A stretch of DNA of 12,688 nt, taken from assembly GCA_024762485.1 (NCBI GenBank), contig JANTHH010000061.1, positions 1 to 12,688 of the forward strand, written 5' to 3'. This DNA comes from Chromatiales bacterium (GTDB taxonomy: Bacteria > Pseudomonadota > Gammaproteobacteria > Chromatiales > Chromatiaceae). The position numbers and the translations under genes are program-made. Below, piece after piece: positions 1-10,116 of the stretch (positions are counted from its first letter, which is position 1; every line of letters begins with the position of its first letter). The notes below the pieces were generated by a model. It was not told the origin of the DNA, did not search any database, and saw only the letters and a program-made list of their open reading frames with translations.

Positions 1-24
1 CGATGGCCATCCTGCAACTAATCG

Positions 25-53
25 CTGCCACGGTGGCGGGCTGCTTATATAAT
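25..53 (+). promoter_or_regulatory. putative sigma-70 promoter of metH
   Basis: The hexamer CTGCCA at 25-30 (4 of 6 to TTGACA) is followed after 17 bp by a perfect TATAAT at 48-53. Transcription would begin near position 60. That places the first in-frame ATG (52) upstream of the message and favours the GTG at 91 as the metH start. The element sits at the window edge and was judged by eye only. The perfect -10 and ideal spacing make it credible; no transcript data are available. Confidence 0.5.
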
Positions 54-77
54 GGCCGGTCATTTTTGCAGCCCGCC
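35..77. repeat. 10-bp perfect inverted repeat around the metH -10 box
   Basis: GGCGGGCTGC at 35-44 is the exact reverse complement of GCAGCCCGCC at 68-77, with 23 bp between. The dyad is centred at about 56 and encloses the putative TATAAT (48-53) and the likely transcription start. This is the position expected of a repressor operator. It does not resemble MetJ boxes (AGACGTCT) or the MetR motif (TGAA-N5-TTCA). It could be a chance GC-rich match or an RNA stem on read-through transcripts. Confidence 0.4.
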
Positions 78-90
78 CGGCAGGTTATCC

Positions 91-3789
<3,699 letters not shown>

Positions 3790-3793
3790 CGGG

Positions 3794-4303
3794 ATGGGCG
3801 AACTCCTCATAGAAGTGGCAGACATAACCTGTCTGGAGGTCGATGCCATCGTCAATGCCGCCAATGAGTCGCTGCTTGGCGGCGGTGGCGTGGATGGTGC
3901 CATTCATCGTGCTGCCGGCCCTGAATTGCTGGCATATACCCGCAGGCTCGGCGGTTGCCCCACGGGTGAGGCGCGTATCACCCCGGGCTTCCAGCTGCCG
4001 GCGAAATGGATCATCCACACCGTGGGGCCGGTGTGGCGTGGCGGCAGTCACGGGGAACCCGAACTGCTACGCGCCGCCTACCGCAGCTGCTTTGCCCTGG
4101 CCCGGCAACACGCTATCCGCAGCATCGCCTTTCCCGCCATCAGTACCGGTGTCTACGGTTTCCCGAAGGATCGGGCGGCGCATATCGCGCTGACCGAGAT
4201 GCGTGCCGCACAGGCCGATTTCGACTGCATCATTGCCTGCTGTTTCTCCGAGGCCGACGCCAGGGTCTACAATGCGGCCCTTTCTGAACTGAACCTGGCC
4301 TGA
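3794..4303 (+). CDS. macro domain ADP-ribose deacylase, YmdB/MacroD type
   Basis: A 169-residue single macro domain. Members of this family remove O-acetyl from O-acetyl-ADP-ribose, and several remove mono-ADP-ribose from acidic residues. Visible motifs are ADIT near 9-12, NAAN at 21-24, the GGGGVDGAIHRAAG stretch at 29-42, HTVGPVWRGG at 75-84 and the phosphate-loop STGVYGF at 117-123. Asn24 and Asp34 line up with Asn25 and Asp35 of E. coli YmdB, so activity is likely retained. The start lies 4 bp after the metH stop with no clear Shine-Dalgarno sequence, which suggests translational coupling to metH. The next gene begins at the base after its stop. The family assignment is firm. The physiological substrate and the link to methionine metabolism are unknown. 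Confidence 0.92.
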   Translation: MGELLIEVADITCLEVDAIVNAANESLLGGGGVDGAIHRAAGPELLAYTRRLGGCPTGEARITPGFQLPAKWIIHTVGPVWRGGSHGEPELLRAAYRSCFALARQHAIRSIAFPAISTGVYGFPKDRAAHIALTEMRAAQADFDCIIACCFSEADARVYNAALSELNLA

Positions 4304-4528
4304 ATGATGTTGAACTGGATCGATCGTCTTCCCCTTGGCGGCCTGCTGCTGATCGCCCTCACCCTGGGGTTGGCCCCCTTTACGCCCGAGCCCCACGTGT
4401 GGCAGAAGCTGAAGATGCTGGTCGCCGGCGAGCTTGTCCGCCCGCTCGATATCTTCGACCTTTTGCTGCACGGCACGCCCTGGGTGCTGTTGCTGCTGGC
4501 GCTGTCACGACGTGTTCTGCAGCGATGA
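4304..4528 (+). CDS. small two-helix membrane protein, unknown function
   Basis: A 74-residue hydrophobic protein whose ATG directly follows the TGA of the macro-domain gene (TGAATGATG; a second ATG at 4307 is an alternative start). It has an N-terminal membrane segment at about 11-26, a middle amphipathic stretch with PEPHVWQKLKML and LDIFDLLLHGTPW, and a short second hydrophobic segment at about 59-68 followed by a basic tail (SRRVLQR). Similar short proteins occur in gammaproteobacteria, in my recollection often labelled 'RND transporter'. That label cannot be right for 74 residues with no RND domain. It is kept as a real gene because of the tight operon position and the membrane-topology pattern. 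Its function is unknown. Confidence 0.75.
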   Translation: MMLNWIDRLPLGGLLLIALTLGLAPFTPEPHVWQKLKMLVAGELVRPLDIFDLLLHGTPWVLLLLALSRRVLQR

Positions 4529-4673
4529 ACCAATCCGGCAGGGACCTGTCGAAGCGGGTGAATACGGAATGGCAGGCATTTGACCTGTCTCACAACCGGT
4601 GGCCCTGCTTGTTTCGATAATGGGCCCACCAGGGCCAATGTATGCGGGCCTGTTAATCCGATGGCTGAACGTC

Positions 4674-4679
4674 AAGGAG
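4674..4679 (+). promoter_or_regulatory. ribosome binding site of the EF-hand gene
   Basis: AAGGAG lies 6 nt before the ATG at 4686. This strong site fixes the start there rather than at the in-frame ATG at 4599, which would add 29 residues ahead of a typical signal peptide. Confidence 0.8.
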
Positions 4680-4685
4680 CAAAAA

Positions 4686-5042
4686 ATGAAGAAGCAGATT
4701 TTGATGGGCGCAGTGATGTTGTCTGCCGTGTTCGGCGTGGTTGCGCAGGCGCAGGCACCGGCCGATCCGCCTCGAGCCACCTTCAGTGAGTTTGATGCCA
4801 ACGGTGATGGCACGATATCGCAGGAAGAGTTCGTCAACGTGCGTGGGCCGCGCTACCAGCAGGCCTATCAGTCCGGGCGCGTGGTTCGCAATATTCCCAA
4901 CCACGTCAACACCTTCAATGAGATGGATGCCAATGGTGACGGCGTTTTGAGTAAAGAGGAATTCGGTGGTGCGCGTGCTGGCGTGGCGCAGAGCCGCCGC
5001 GAGAAACGCGAAGAGCGCCGGCTGCAACGACGCGGGGAGTAA
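4686..5042 (+). CDS. secreted EF-hand calcium-binding protein
   Basis: A 118-residue protein with a Sec signal peptide (MKKQ, hydrophobic core to about 19, likely cut after AQA at 22-24), so it probably acts in the periplasm or outside the cell. The mature part has two canonical EF-hand loops: DANGDGTISQEE at 37-48 and DANGDGVLSKEE at 81-92. Both have Asp, Asn, Asp and a final Glu in the calcium-coordinating positions. A very basic tail (about 100-118, rich in Arg, Lys and Glu) follows. The gene has its own strong Shine-Dalgarno and is separated from the metH operon by 157 bp, in which a GATAAT (4616-4621) without a good -35 is the only -10 candidate. A strong terminator follows it. Calcium binding is well supported; the cellular role (buffer, sensor or partner protein) is not known. 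Confidence 0.85.
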   Translation: MKKQILMGAVMLSAVFGVVAQAQAPADPPRATFSEFDANGDGTISQEEFVNVRGPRYQQAYQSGRVVRNIPNHVNTFNEMDANGDGVLSKEEFGGARAGVAQSRREKREERRLQRRGE

Positions 5043-5059
5043 TCTCCATCACTGCAGAG

Positions 5060-5096
5060 ACGGGGTCAGCCGGTGAGGCTGGCCCCGTTTTCTTTT
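5060..5096 (+). terminator. intrinsic terminator of the EF-hand gene
   Basis: A 12-bp stem (5060-5071 with 5077-5088, one G-U pair, loop GGTGA) is followed by the T-rich run TTTCTTTT to 5096. There is no T-run on the other side, so it acts on plus-strand transcripts only. It overlaps the last codons of the convergent GGDEF-EAL gene, whose stop is at 5066-5068. Confidence 0.9.
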
Positions 5097-7150
5097 GCAA
5101 GAAAGGTCTTCAGTGCGTCCAGAGGCAGGGGCCTGCTGATCAGGTAGCCCTGCACCTCGTCGCAGCGGTGCGTATTCACGAGCCGCATCTGCTCCTCGGT
5201 TTCCACGCCTTCGGCCACCAGTCGCATGCCCAGGTTGCGCGCCATGCCGCTGATGGCGGCGACCAGCGCGGCATCCCGGGCATTGCTGCCGGCGTCACGG
5301 ATGAAGCTGCGATCAATCTTCAAGGTGTCCAGGGGCAGCCGCTTGATGTAGTTCAGCGAGGAGTAGCCGGTACCAAAATCATCCAGTGACAGCCTGAGGC
5401 CCATCGCCTTGAGTCTGGAGAGGTTGTCGCTGCTGTCACGGTCGGTGCGCATCAGCAACGATTCGGTCAATTCCAGCTCGATGTGCGTGGCAGCCATCTC
5501 GGCGCCGTGGAGGAATTCGCGTAGCCCGTCGATGAAGTCATCCTGCTCGAACTGACGCGCCGAGACATTTATCGATACATTGAGAGGATCGGCCCGCAGG
5601 GTATTGAGTGCGGCGATATCGCGGCAGGCGGTCTGCAGCACCCATTGCCCGAGGGGGATGATGAGGCCCGTTTCCTCCGCCAGCGGGATGAAGGTGGACG
5701 GTGGCATCATGCCCTTGTCAGGGTGTTGCCAGCGCAGCAGTGCCTCGACGCCGGTGACGCGCTGCAGGGCGAGGTCGAAACGCGGCTGGTAATGGACCTC
5801 GAACTGTCCCTCGCGCAGCGCAGTGCGCAGATCCCGTTCCAGTTCCAGCCGCAGGTGGGCCTCGGCATTCATTTCCTCCGAGTAGTAGGCATACCGGTTT
5901 CTGCCCGAGTCCTTGGCGTGATACATGGCGGTGTCGGCATGCTTGATCAGCTCATCGATATCGAGGTCATCGAACGGATAGATGCTGATGCCAACGCTGG
6001 CGCCAACGCTAAGCTCCTTGTCGTCCAGGTGTATCGGCCTGGAGACGGTGTCGATGACCCGCTGTGCACAGCGCTCGATGTGCCTGACATGGTCGACCCG
6101 GTCAAGAATGATGGTGAATTCGTCACCCCCCAGACGGGCAACGATGTCGCTGTCGCGGCAGCAGGCAGTGAGGCGCTCGGCGATGACCTTCAGCAGTCGA
6201 TCCCCTGCCTGATGACCGAGTGAATCGTTGATGGGTTTGAAACGGTCCAGGTCGATGAAGAGGACCGCGATGAGATGGTCGTTTTCATGCGCGCGGGTCA
6301 TGCTCTGGCCGAGCAGGTCGCGGAAGTAACGGCGATTGGGCAGGCCCGTCAGGGGGTCGTGATCCGCCTGGTGCCTGATCTGCCCGGCATGTGCGGTCTG
6401 CAGCAGGGATTGTGCCTTGATGATGCGGTCGGCGCGTTTCACCAGCAGAAACAGCGCCGAGTAGAGCAGCAGCATCACTACGATGGTGGCGGTGGTGAGC
6501 TGGATGCGCACCAGCCCGATCTCTCCACTCAGCTCGGAGATGTCGTTGTACAGCTCGAACACCGCACTGAGCCTGCCGCCAGCATCATAAATGGGTACAT
6601 AGCTGGAGAGCAGGTTGCGATTGGCCAGCTCGACCTCGTTGGCGTGGGCGTAGAAGCGATCCCGATAGGACATCTGGCTGACCGTCTCACCCCGGGTGGC
6701 GCGCAGGAAGCCGGGATAGGCGGACTTGTCCAGGCCGATCTGTGACAGGTCGGTGGAATAGACCGTCAGGCCCTTCGGGCTGAATATCTTCAGCTTTATG
6801 ATAGGTGTGTCGCGGATCTGCTCCAGGATCAGCCGATGCAGCTGGGCCGTTCGCTCCTGGCTGCGGATCAGGTCGCCGCTGCCGTCGGCCAGGCTATGAA
6901 GATAGTCACCGTAAGCGGGCAGGATGACCCCTGCCAGCAGGTGGGTGAGCTGGACGTTGTGGCGCTGTTCGCTCCGGATCAGCTGCTCGGTGGCGAAATG
7001 CTGGTAGAGGATGCCAAGCACCAGTCCCGCAAGCAGTATGCTGACCAGCCCGGCAAGGGCGAAATGCCGCAGCAGCGGCAGTTGCCGGTGATCTGCCGGT
7101 TCGCGGGGCCGGTCGGTTTTCCCGGTCTGTATCAGCAGCTGTGTGCTCAT
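5066..7150 (-). CDS. membrane-bound GGDEF-EAL c-di-GMP signalling protein
   Basis: A predicted inner-membrane protein of 694 residues. Membrane helices lie at about 30-49 and 216-237 and enclose a periplasmic region of about 165 residues that may be a Cache/PAS-like sensor. The cytoplasmic part is a GGDEF domain (about 262-425) followed by an EAL domain (about 445-690). GGDEF is intact at 341-345, with metal-binding Asp300 in FIDLDRF and an RDSD inhibitory I-site at 332-335. The EAL domain has EALLRW from Glu469, NVSARQF, ELELTES, DDFGTGYSSL, KIDRSF and AEGVET, so both synthesis and breakdown of c-di-GMP look possible. I chose ATG 7150; an in-frame GTG at 7201 would add 17 residues, and neither has a strong Shine-Dalgarno. 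It probably forms an operon with the upstream cyclic-nucleotide-binding gene. Its net activity and signal are unknown. Confidence 0.93.
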   Translation of the reverse strand: MSTQLLIQTGKTDRPREPADHRQLPLLRHFALAGLVSILLAGLVLGILYQHFATEQLIRSEQRHNVQLTHLLAGVILPAYGDYLHSLADGSGDLIRSQERTAQLHRLILEQIRDTPIIKLKIFSPKGLTVYSTDLSQIGLDKSAYPGFLRATRGETVSQMSYRDRFYAHANEVELANRNLLSSYVPIYDAGGRLSAVFELYNDISELSGEIGLVRIQLTTATIVVMLLLYSALFLLVKRADRIIKAQSLLQTAHAGQIRHQADHDPLTGLPNRRYFRDLLGQSMTRAHENDHLIAVLFIDLDRFKPINDSLGHQAGDRLLKVIAERLTACCRDSDIVARLGGDEFTIILDRVDHVRHIERCAQRVIDTVSRPIHLDDKELSVGASVGISIYPFDDLDIDELIKHADTAMYHAKDSGRNRYAYYSEEMNAEAHLRLELERDLRTALREGQFEVHYQPRFDLALQRVTGVEALLRWQHPDKGMMPPSTFIPLAEETGLIIPLGQWVLQTACRDIAALNTLRADPLNVSINVSARQFEQDDFIDGLREFLHGAEMAATHIELELTESLLMRTDRDSSDNLSRLKAMGLRLSLDDFGTGYSSLNYIKRLPLDTLKIDRSFIRDAGSNARDAALVAAISGMARNLGMRLVAEGVETEEQMRLVNTHRCDEVQGYLISRPLPLDALKTFLAKENGASLTG

Positions 7151-7241
7151 CTGCCGGGTTAGCGGCAGCCGGGGGAAAACCCTTAGGCAGGTTTCGTCCA
7201 CTTGAAGGCGCGGAACACTCCTCCCGTGACGCTGCCGGCGA

Positions 7242-7715
7242 TCAGAGATGTTCCTCGATATGATGCGCCTTCAACCCCCAGGCAAACAGCTGCTGCACAC
7301 GTTTGTTCGCCAGGCACAGCCGCTCGACCAAGGCGGCGTACATCTCGCTCAGTACCCGGTAGCCGAGTGCGGGGTGGTCGTCGAGGTAAGCCTTCAGGCG
7401 GGCGCCGTCGATGACCACCAGCTGGCAGTCGGTGGAGGCGATCACGCTGGCGGTGCGGGTGTGTTCGAGGAACAGGCAGAACTCACCGAAGAGCTCGCCG
7501 GGTCCGAGGTTGTAGATGCCGGGTTTCACCCGCCGCTGGCCGTCCAGCTCCATGTTGCTGACCACCTGCAGGTTGCCGCTCTCGACCAGGTAGATCATGC
7601 AGTCCCGGTCCCCTTCGCTGATGACCGTCTGCTTGGCGCTGACCCGCTTGCGGGTCCATGCCTCGCCCTCTGGAAAATCGGTCTGGTCGAGTAGTTGTGT
7701 GAGGAGTTCGGCCAT
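7242..7715 (-). CDS. single-domain cyclic nucleotide-binding protein (Crp-like N-terminal domain)
   Basis: A 157-residue cytosolic protein made of one cNMP-binding beta-roll and a terminal helix. The phosphate-binding cassette is visible: PGELFGE at 72-78, with Glu78 for the ribose and the Arg87 of RTASV (87-91) for the cyclic phosphate. An alpha-helix at about 118-145 corresponds to the Crp C-helix. No helix-turn-helix follows, so it is not a DNA-binding Crp/Fnr regulator. ATG 7715 is the only good start; GGAG lies rather far (about 13 nt) upstream. It precedes the GGDEF-EAL gene on the same strand by about 90 bp with no terminator seen between them, which suggests co-transcription. It may be a stand-alone cAMP or cGMP sensor that acts through protein contacts. 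The ligand is not determined. Confidence 0.85.
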   Translation of the reverse strand: MAELLTQLLDQTDFPEGEAWTRKRVSAKQTVISEGDRDCMIYLVESGNLQVVSNMELDGQRRVKPGIYNLGPGELFGEFCLFLEHTRTASVIASTDCQLVVIDGARLKAYLDDHPALGYRVLSEMYAALVERLCLANKRVQQLFAWGLKAHHIEEHL

Positions 7716-7834
7716 CGCTGAGGTTGTCTCCAGGTGGATCCCGTCGGGTGGCTGCCGCGTGGCCTTCGCCCTTGTTTCCTATAGCGGCGAGGAGCATGCA
7801 AAGTGTAGTCAGCGTAACAATCGGGCTGGCATCC

Positions 7835-7864
7835 TTGACCAGGATACTCATAACAGGGTATTGT
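7835..7864 (+). promoter_or_regulatory. putative promoter of the RNA helicase gene
   Basis: TTGACC at 7835-7840 (5 of 6) and TATTGT at 7859-7864 (4 of 6) are separated by 18 bp. Transcription would start near 7871, giving a leader of about 80 nt before the ATG at 7953. A short inverted repeat, ATCCT-TGACC-AGGAT (7831-7845), overlaps the -35 box. This is a visual call and moderately weak. No convincing promoter was found on the opposite strand for the divergent cNMP-binding gene. Confidence 0.4.
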
Positions 7865-7916
7865 GTTCGACTGTTTTTTGCCCGGTCACGGTTGACTTAC
7901 CAAGCTATCGGGTTTC

Positions 7917-7934
7917 GCCTCCCCCAGTGGAGGC
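7917..7934 (+). other. hairpin in the helicase 5' leader
   Basis: GCCTCC (7917-7922) and GGAGGC (7929-7934) form a 6-bp perfect stem with a CCCAGT loop, 6 nt before the GAGAGG Shine-Dalgarno at 7941-7946. The 5' arm could instead pair with the GAGG of that site, so two alternative folds are conceivable. There is no T-run, so it is not a terminator. Confidence 0.35.
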
Positions 7935-7952
7935 CCTAGTGAGAGGTCCGAT

Positions 7953-9638
7953 ATGTCTGTCGAATGTGAAACCGGGTTTGCGCAGCTTGCGCTGACCCAG
8001 CCCCTGCTGCGCGCCGTCGAAGAGCAGGGCTACCAGTCCCCCTCCCCCATCCAGGCTCAGGCCATCCCCGCGCTGCTAGAGGGTCGTGACCTGTTGGGTC
8101 AGGCCCAGACCGGCACCGGCAAGACCGCGGCCTTTGCCTTGCCCCTGCTGCAAGGGCTGGAGACCGGCGTACGCCGTCCGCAGGTGCTGGTGCTGGCGCC
8201 GACCCGCGAACTGGCCGGCCAGGTCTGCGATGCGGTCAAGACCTATGGCAAGTATCTGCAGGGCGTGCGTGTGCTGCCGATCTACGGTGGCGCCGGCTAC
8301 CGCGAGCAGCTGCAAGGCCTGAAACAGGGTGCGCAGGTGGTCGTCGGCACCCCCGGTCGCATCCTTGATCACATCCAGCGCGGCACCCTCGATCTGTCCG
8401 GGCTGAAGATGCTGGTGCTCGACGAGGCCGACGAGATGCTGCGCATGGGTTTCATCGATGACGTTGAGACCATCCTCGAGAAGACGCCCGAGCAACGCCA
8501 GGTGGTGCTGTTCTCCGCCACCATGCCGAAGGAGATCCGTCGCGTCGCCGACAACTACCTGAAGGACCCGGTGACGGTGAAGATCGCCGCCAAGACGGCC
8601 ACCGCCGAGGGTATCTCGCAGGAATATTATTTCGTGCCCGGTCCGCGCAAGCAGGAAGCGTTGACGCGAATCATCGAGGTCGAGGACTTCGATGCCATGA
8701 TCATCTTCGCCCGCACCAAGCAGGCCACCGCTGAGCTGGCCGACCGCCTCATTGCAGCGGGTCATGCCGCCTCGGCGCTGAATGGCGACATGAACCAGCA
8801 GCTGCGCGAGCGCACGGTGGATCGTCTGAAGAAGGGCGGCCTGGACATCGTGGTGGCCACTGACGTGGCTGCGCGGGGTCTTGATGTGTCGCGTATCAGC
8901 CACGTCCTGAACTTCGACCTGCCTACCGACCTCGAATCCTACGTTCACCGCATCGGCCGTACCGGGCGCGCCGGGCGCGAGGGCAAAGCCATCGCCCTGG
9001 TCAGTTCCAAGGACAAGCGGCTGCTGCGCGCCATTGAACGTCATACCCGCAAGACCATGACCGAGGCGACACTGCCGACCCAGGCCCAGCTCGCCGAGCG
9101 CCGCGAGGCCGCCTTCAAGGAGAAGGTGGCCGGGGTGCTGGCCAGCGATGAGGATCTGGGTTTCTACACCCGGTTGCTGACCAGCATCCAGCGTGACCAC
9201 CAGCTGCCGGCCAAGGACGTGGGTGCGGCCCTGCTGGCGATGATCGATGCCGACAGGCAGCTGCAGCCGCAACCGGAGCCTCCCGTCAAGGCACCACGCG
9301 GTGAACGCAACGAACGGCCACAGGCCCGCAATGGTCGCGGGACGGAACGGCGTGAGTCGGCACCCCGCGAGCGCCGGGTGCGCGACAAGGGGAAGGATGT
9401 CGACATGGTGCGCTATCGTATCGCCGTGGGTCGTGACCACGGCGTCCAGCCCAAGCATATCGTCGGCGCCATCGCCAACGAGGCGGGCATGGAGAGTCGC
9501 TACATCGGTCACATCAAGCTGCACGACGACCACAGCATGGTGGACCTGCCCGATGGCATGCCGAAGGAGATCTTCCAGCATCTCAAGCGGGTACGGGTAT
9601 GCGGTCATCCGTTGTCCATCCAGAAGATGGGTGGTTGA
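7953..9638 (+). CDS. deaD: DEAD-box ATP-dependent RNA helicase, DeaD/CsdA type
   Basis: A 561-residue cytosolic RNA helicase that unwinds short RNA duplexes using ATP. In E. coli the family acts in ribosome assembly, cold adaptation and mRNA decay. Motifs in order: Q motif (about 9-35, ending PSPIQ), motif I AQTGTGKT with Lys57, Ia PTRELA, TPGR, motif II DEAD at 157-160, SAT, IIFARTK, TDVAARGLDV and HRIGRTGRAGR. After a charged linker rich in Arg, Glu and Pro (about 430-480), a DbpA-type RNA-binding domain (about 485-561, YRIAVGRDHGV onward) closes the protein. That domain separates DeaD/DbpA from RhlE and SrmB types. It is shorter than E. coli DeaD (629). GAGAGG lies 6 nt before the ATG. DeaD is favoured over DbpA because of the linker and total length. 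Confidence 0.93.
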   Translation: MSVECETGFAQLALTQPLLRAVEEQGYQSPSPIQAQAIPALLEGRDLLGQAQTGTGKTAAFALPLLQGLETGVRRPQVLVLAPTRELAGQVCDAVKTYGKYLQGVRVLPIYGGAGYREQLQGLKQGAQVVVGTPGRILDHIQRGTLDLSGLKMLVLDEADEMLRMGFIDDVETILEKTPEQRQVVLFSATMPKEIRRVADNYLKDPVTVKIAAKTATAEGISQEYYFVPGPRKQEALTRIIEVEDFDAMIIFARTKQATAELADRLIAAGHAASALNGDMNQQLRERTVDRLKKGGLDIVVATDVAARGLDVSRISHVLNFDLPTDLESYVHRIGRTGRAGREGKAIALVSSKDKRLLRAIERHTRKTMTEATLPTQAQLAERREAAFKEKVAGVLASDEDLGFYTRLLTSIQRDHQLPAKDVGAALLAMIDADRQLQPQPEPPVKAPRGERNERPQARNGRGTERRESAPRERRVRDKGKDVDMVRYRIAVGRDHGVQPKHIVGAIANEAGMESRYIGHIKLHDDHSMVDLPDGMPKEIFQHLKRVRVCGHPLSIQKMGG

Positions 9639-9666
9639 TCGTTCGGCGGACATTCATTTGCGGCAC

Positions 9667-9699
9667 AAAAAAACCCCGGCCCGATGGCCGGGGTTTTTT
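9667..9699. terminator. bidirectional intrinsic terminator between helicase and hypothetical gene
   Basis: An 8-bp GC stem (9674-9681 with 9686-9693, loop CGAT) is flanked by A7 on the left and T6 on the right, giving a U-run in both directions. It ends the helicase transcript, 29 nt after its stop, and that of the convergent gene ending at 9738. Confidence 0.93.
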
Positions 9700-9737
9700 C
9701 TTTCAGGGGGGTCTCGGGTCTGCGGTCGAGGGGTTGC

Positions 9738-10049
9738 TTAGAGGTACTTGATGCGGCTGGCGAGTTGCTCGGTTGTGCTGACCACGTCCCGCAGGGTCTT
9801 GCCGTCGTCTGCTGAGCCGATCACCAGGCCTTTGCCTGCAACAGGGGCGACGCCTTCAATCTGAAAGCGACCGCTGACGGCATCGCCCCGCAGAAAACAC
9901 TCCTCATCGAAATACAGGCGATCGCCATCGGGGCCGATCTCGTCGGACTCAAGGGTGTCGAAGCCGATCAAGCGGGCGATGTCGTCGGGGTCGTTGATCT
10001 CGACAGCCTCGATTGTCTGCCCGGCAGGGTCGATGAGCAGTGCCTTCAT
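9738..10049 (-). CDS. small acidic protein, DUF3846-like, function unknown
   Basis: A 103-residue acidic, cytosolic protein with no signal peptide, membrane helix or catalytic motif that I can recognise. It begins MKALLIDPAGQTIEAVEI, has an Asp/Glu-rich middle including DGDRLYFDEEC, and then VAGKGLVIGSADDG near 70-83. The pattern (N-terminal MKALLIDP, later GKGLVIG) recalls DUF3846-type proteins, but this is from memory only. The start at 10049 is chosen because GAGGA (10056-10060) lies 6 nt upstream; longer in-frame starts at 10055 and 10115 fit this site less well. It diverges from the catalase gene across an AT-rich region with an OxyR-like site, so peroxide-linked expression is possible but not shown. 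Confidence 0.75.
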   Translation of the reverse strand: MKALLIDPAGQTIEAVEINDPDDIARLIGFDTLESDEIGPDGDRLYFDEECFLRGDAVSGRFQIEGVAPVAGKGLVIGSADDGKTLRDVVSTTEQLASRIKYL

Positions 10050-10055
10050 GGTCAT

Positions 10056-10060
10056 TCCTC
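10056..10060 (-). promoter_or_regulatory. ribosome binding site deciding the start of the small acidic protein
   Basis: Read on the minus strand, GAGGA is followed by 6 nt (ATGACC) and then the ATG at 10049. The overlapping ATG at 10055 has zero spacing and is unlikely to be used. Confidence 0.65.
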
Positions 10061-10116
10061 GATGTTGGCTGGGATCTGTGTTGGACAAGCCTGGAACTTT
10101 CGATGATTCAATCACA

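Noticed and set aside
1..90. Cobalamin, SAM or SAH riboswitch, or MetJ/MetR box, in front of metH
   Set aside because: The available leader is too short for a cobalamin riboswitch and shows no matching core or box. A longer upstream view would be needed only if the true transcript starts outside the window.
4580..4621. TTGACC (4580-4585) and GATAAT (4616-4621) as a promoter pair for the EF-hand gene
   Set aside because: They are 30 bp apart, far beyond the 16-18 bp allowed, and neither hexamer has a good partner at the proper distance.
4622..4636. GGCCC-ACCA-GGGCC hairpin downstream of the small membrane protein gene, considered as an operon terminator
   Set aside because: The stem is only 5 bp and no T-run follows, so it does not meet the pattern of an intrinsic terminator.
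7151..7201. GTG at 7201 as start of the GGDEF-EAL gene
   Set aside because: It has no Shine-Dalgarno and adds 17 residues of no recognisable character. ATG 7150 is preferred, though its own ribosome site is also weak, so the longer form is not excluded.
8076..9653. Open frame of 525 codons on the minus strand opposite the helicase
   Set aside because: It is the antisense shadow of a helicase with all its motifs, has no recognisable domain and runs into the terminator region of the real gene.
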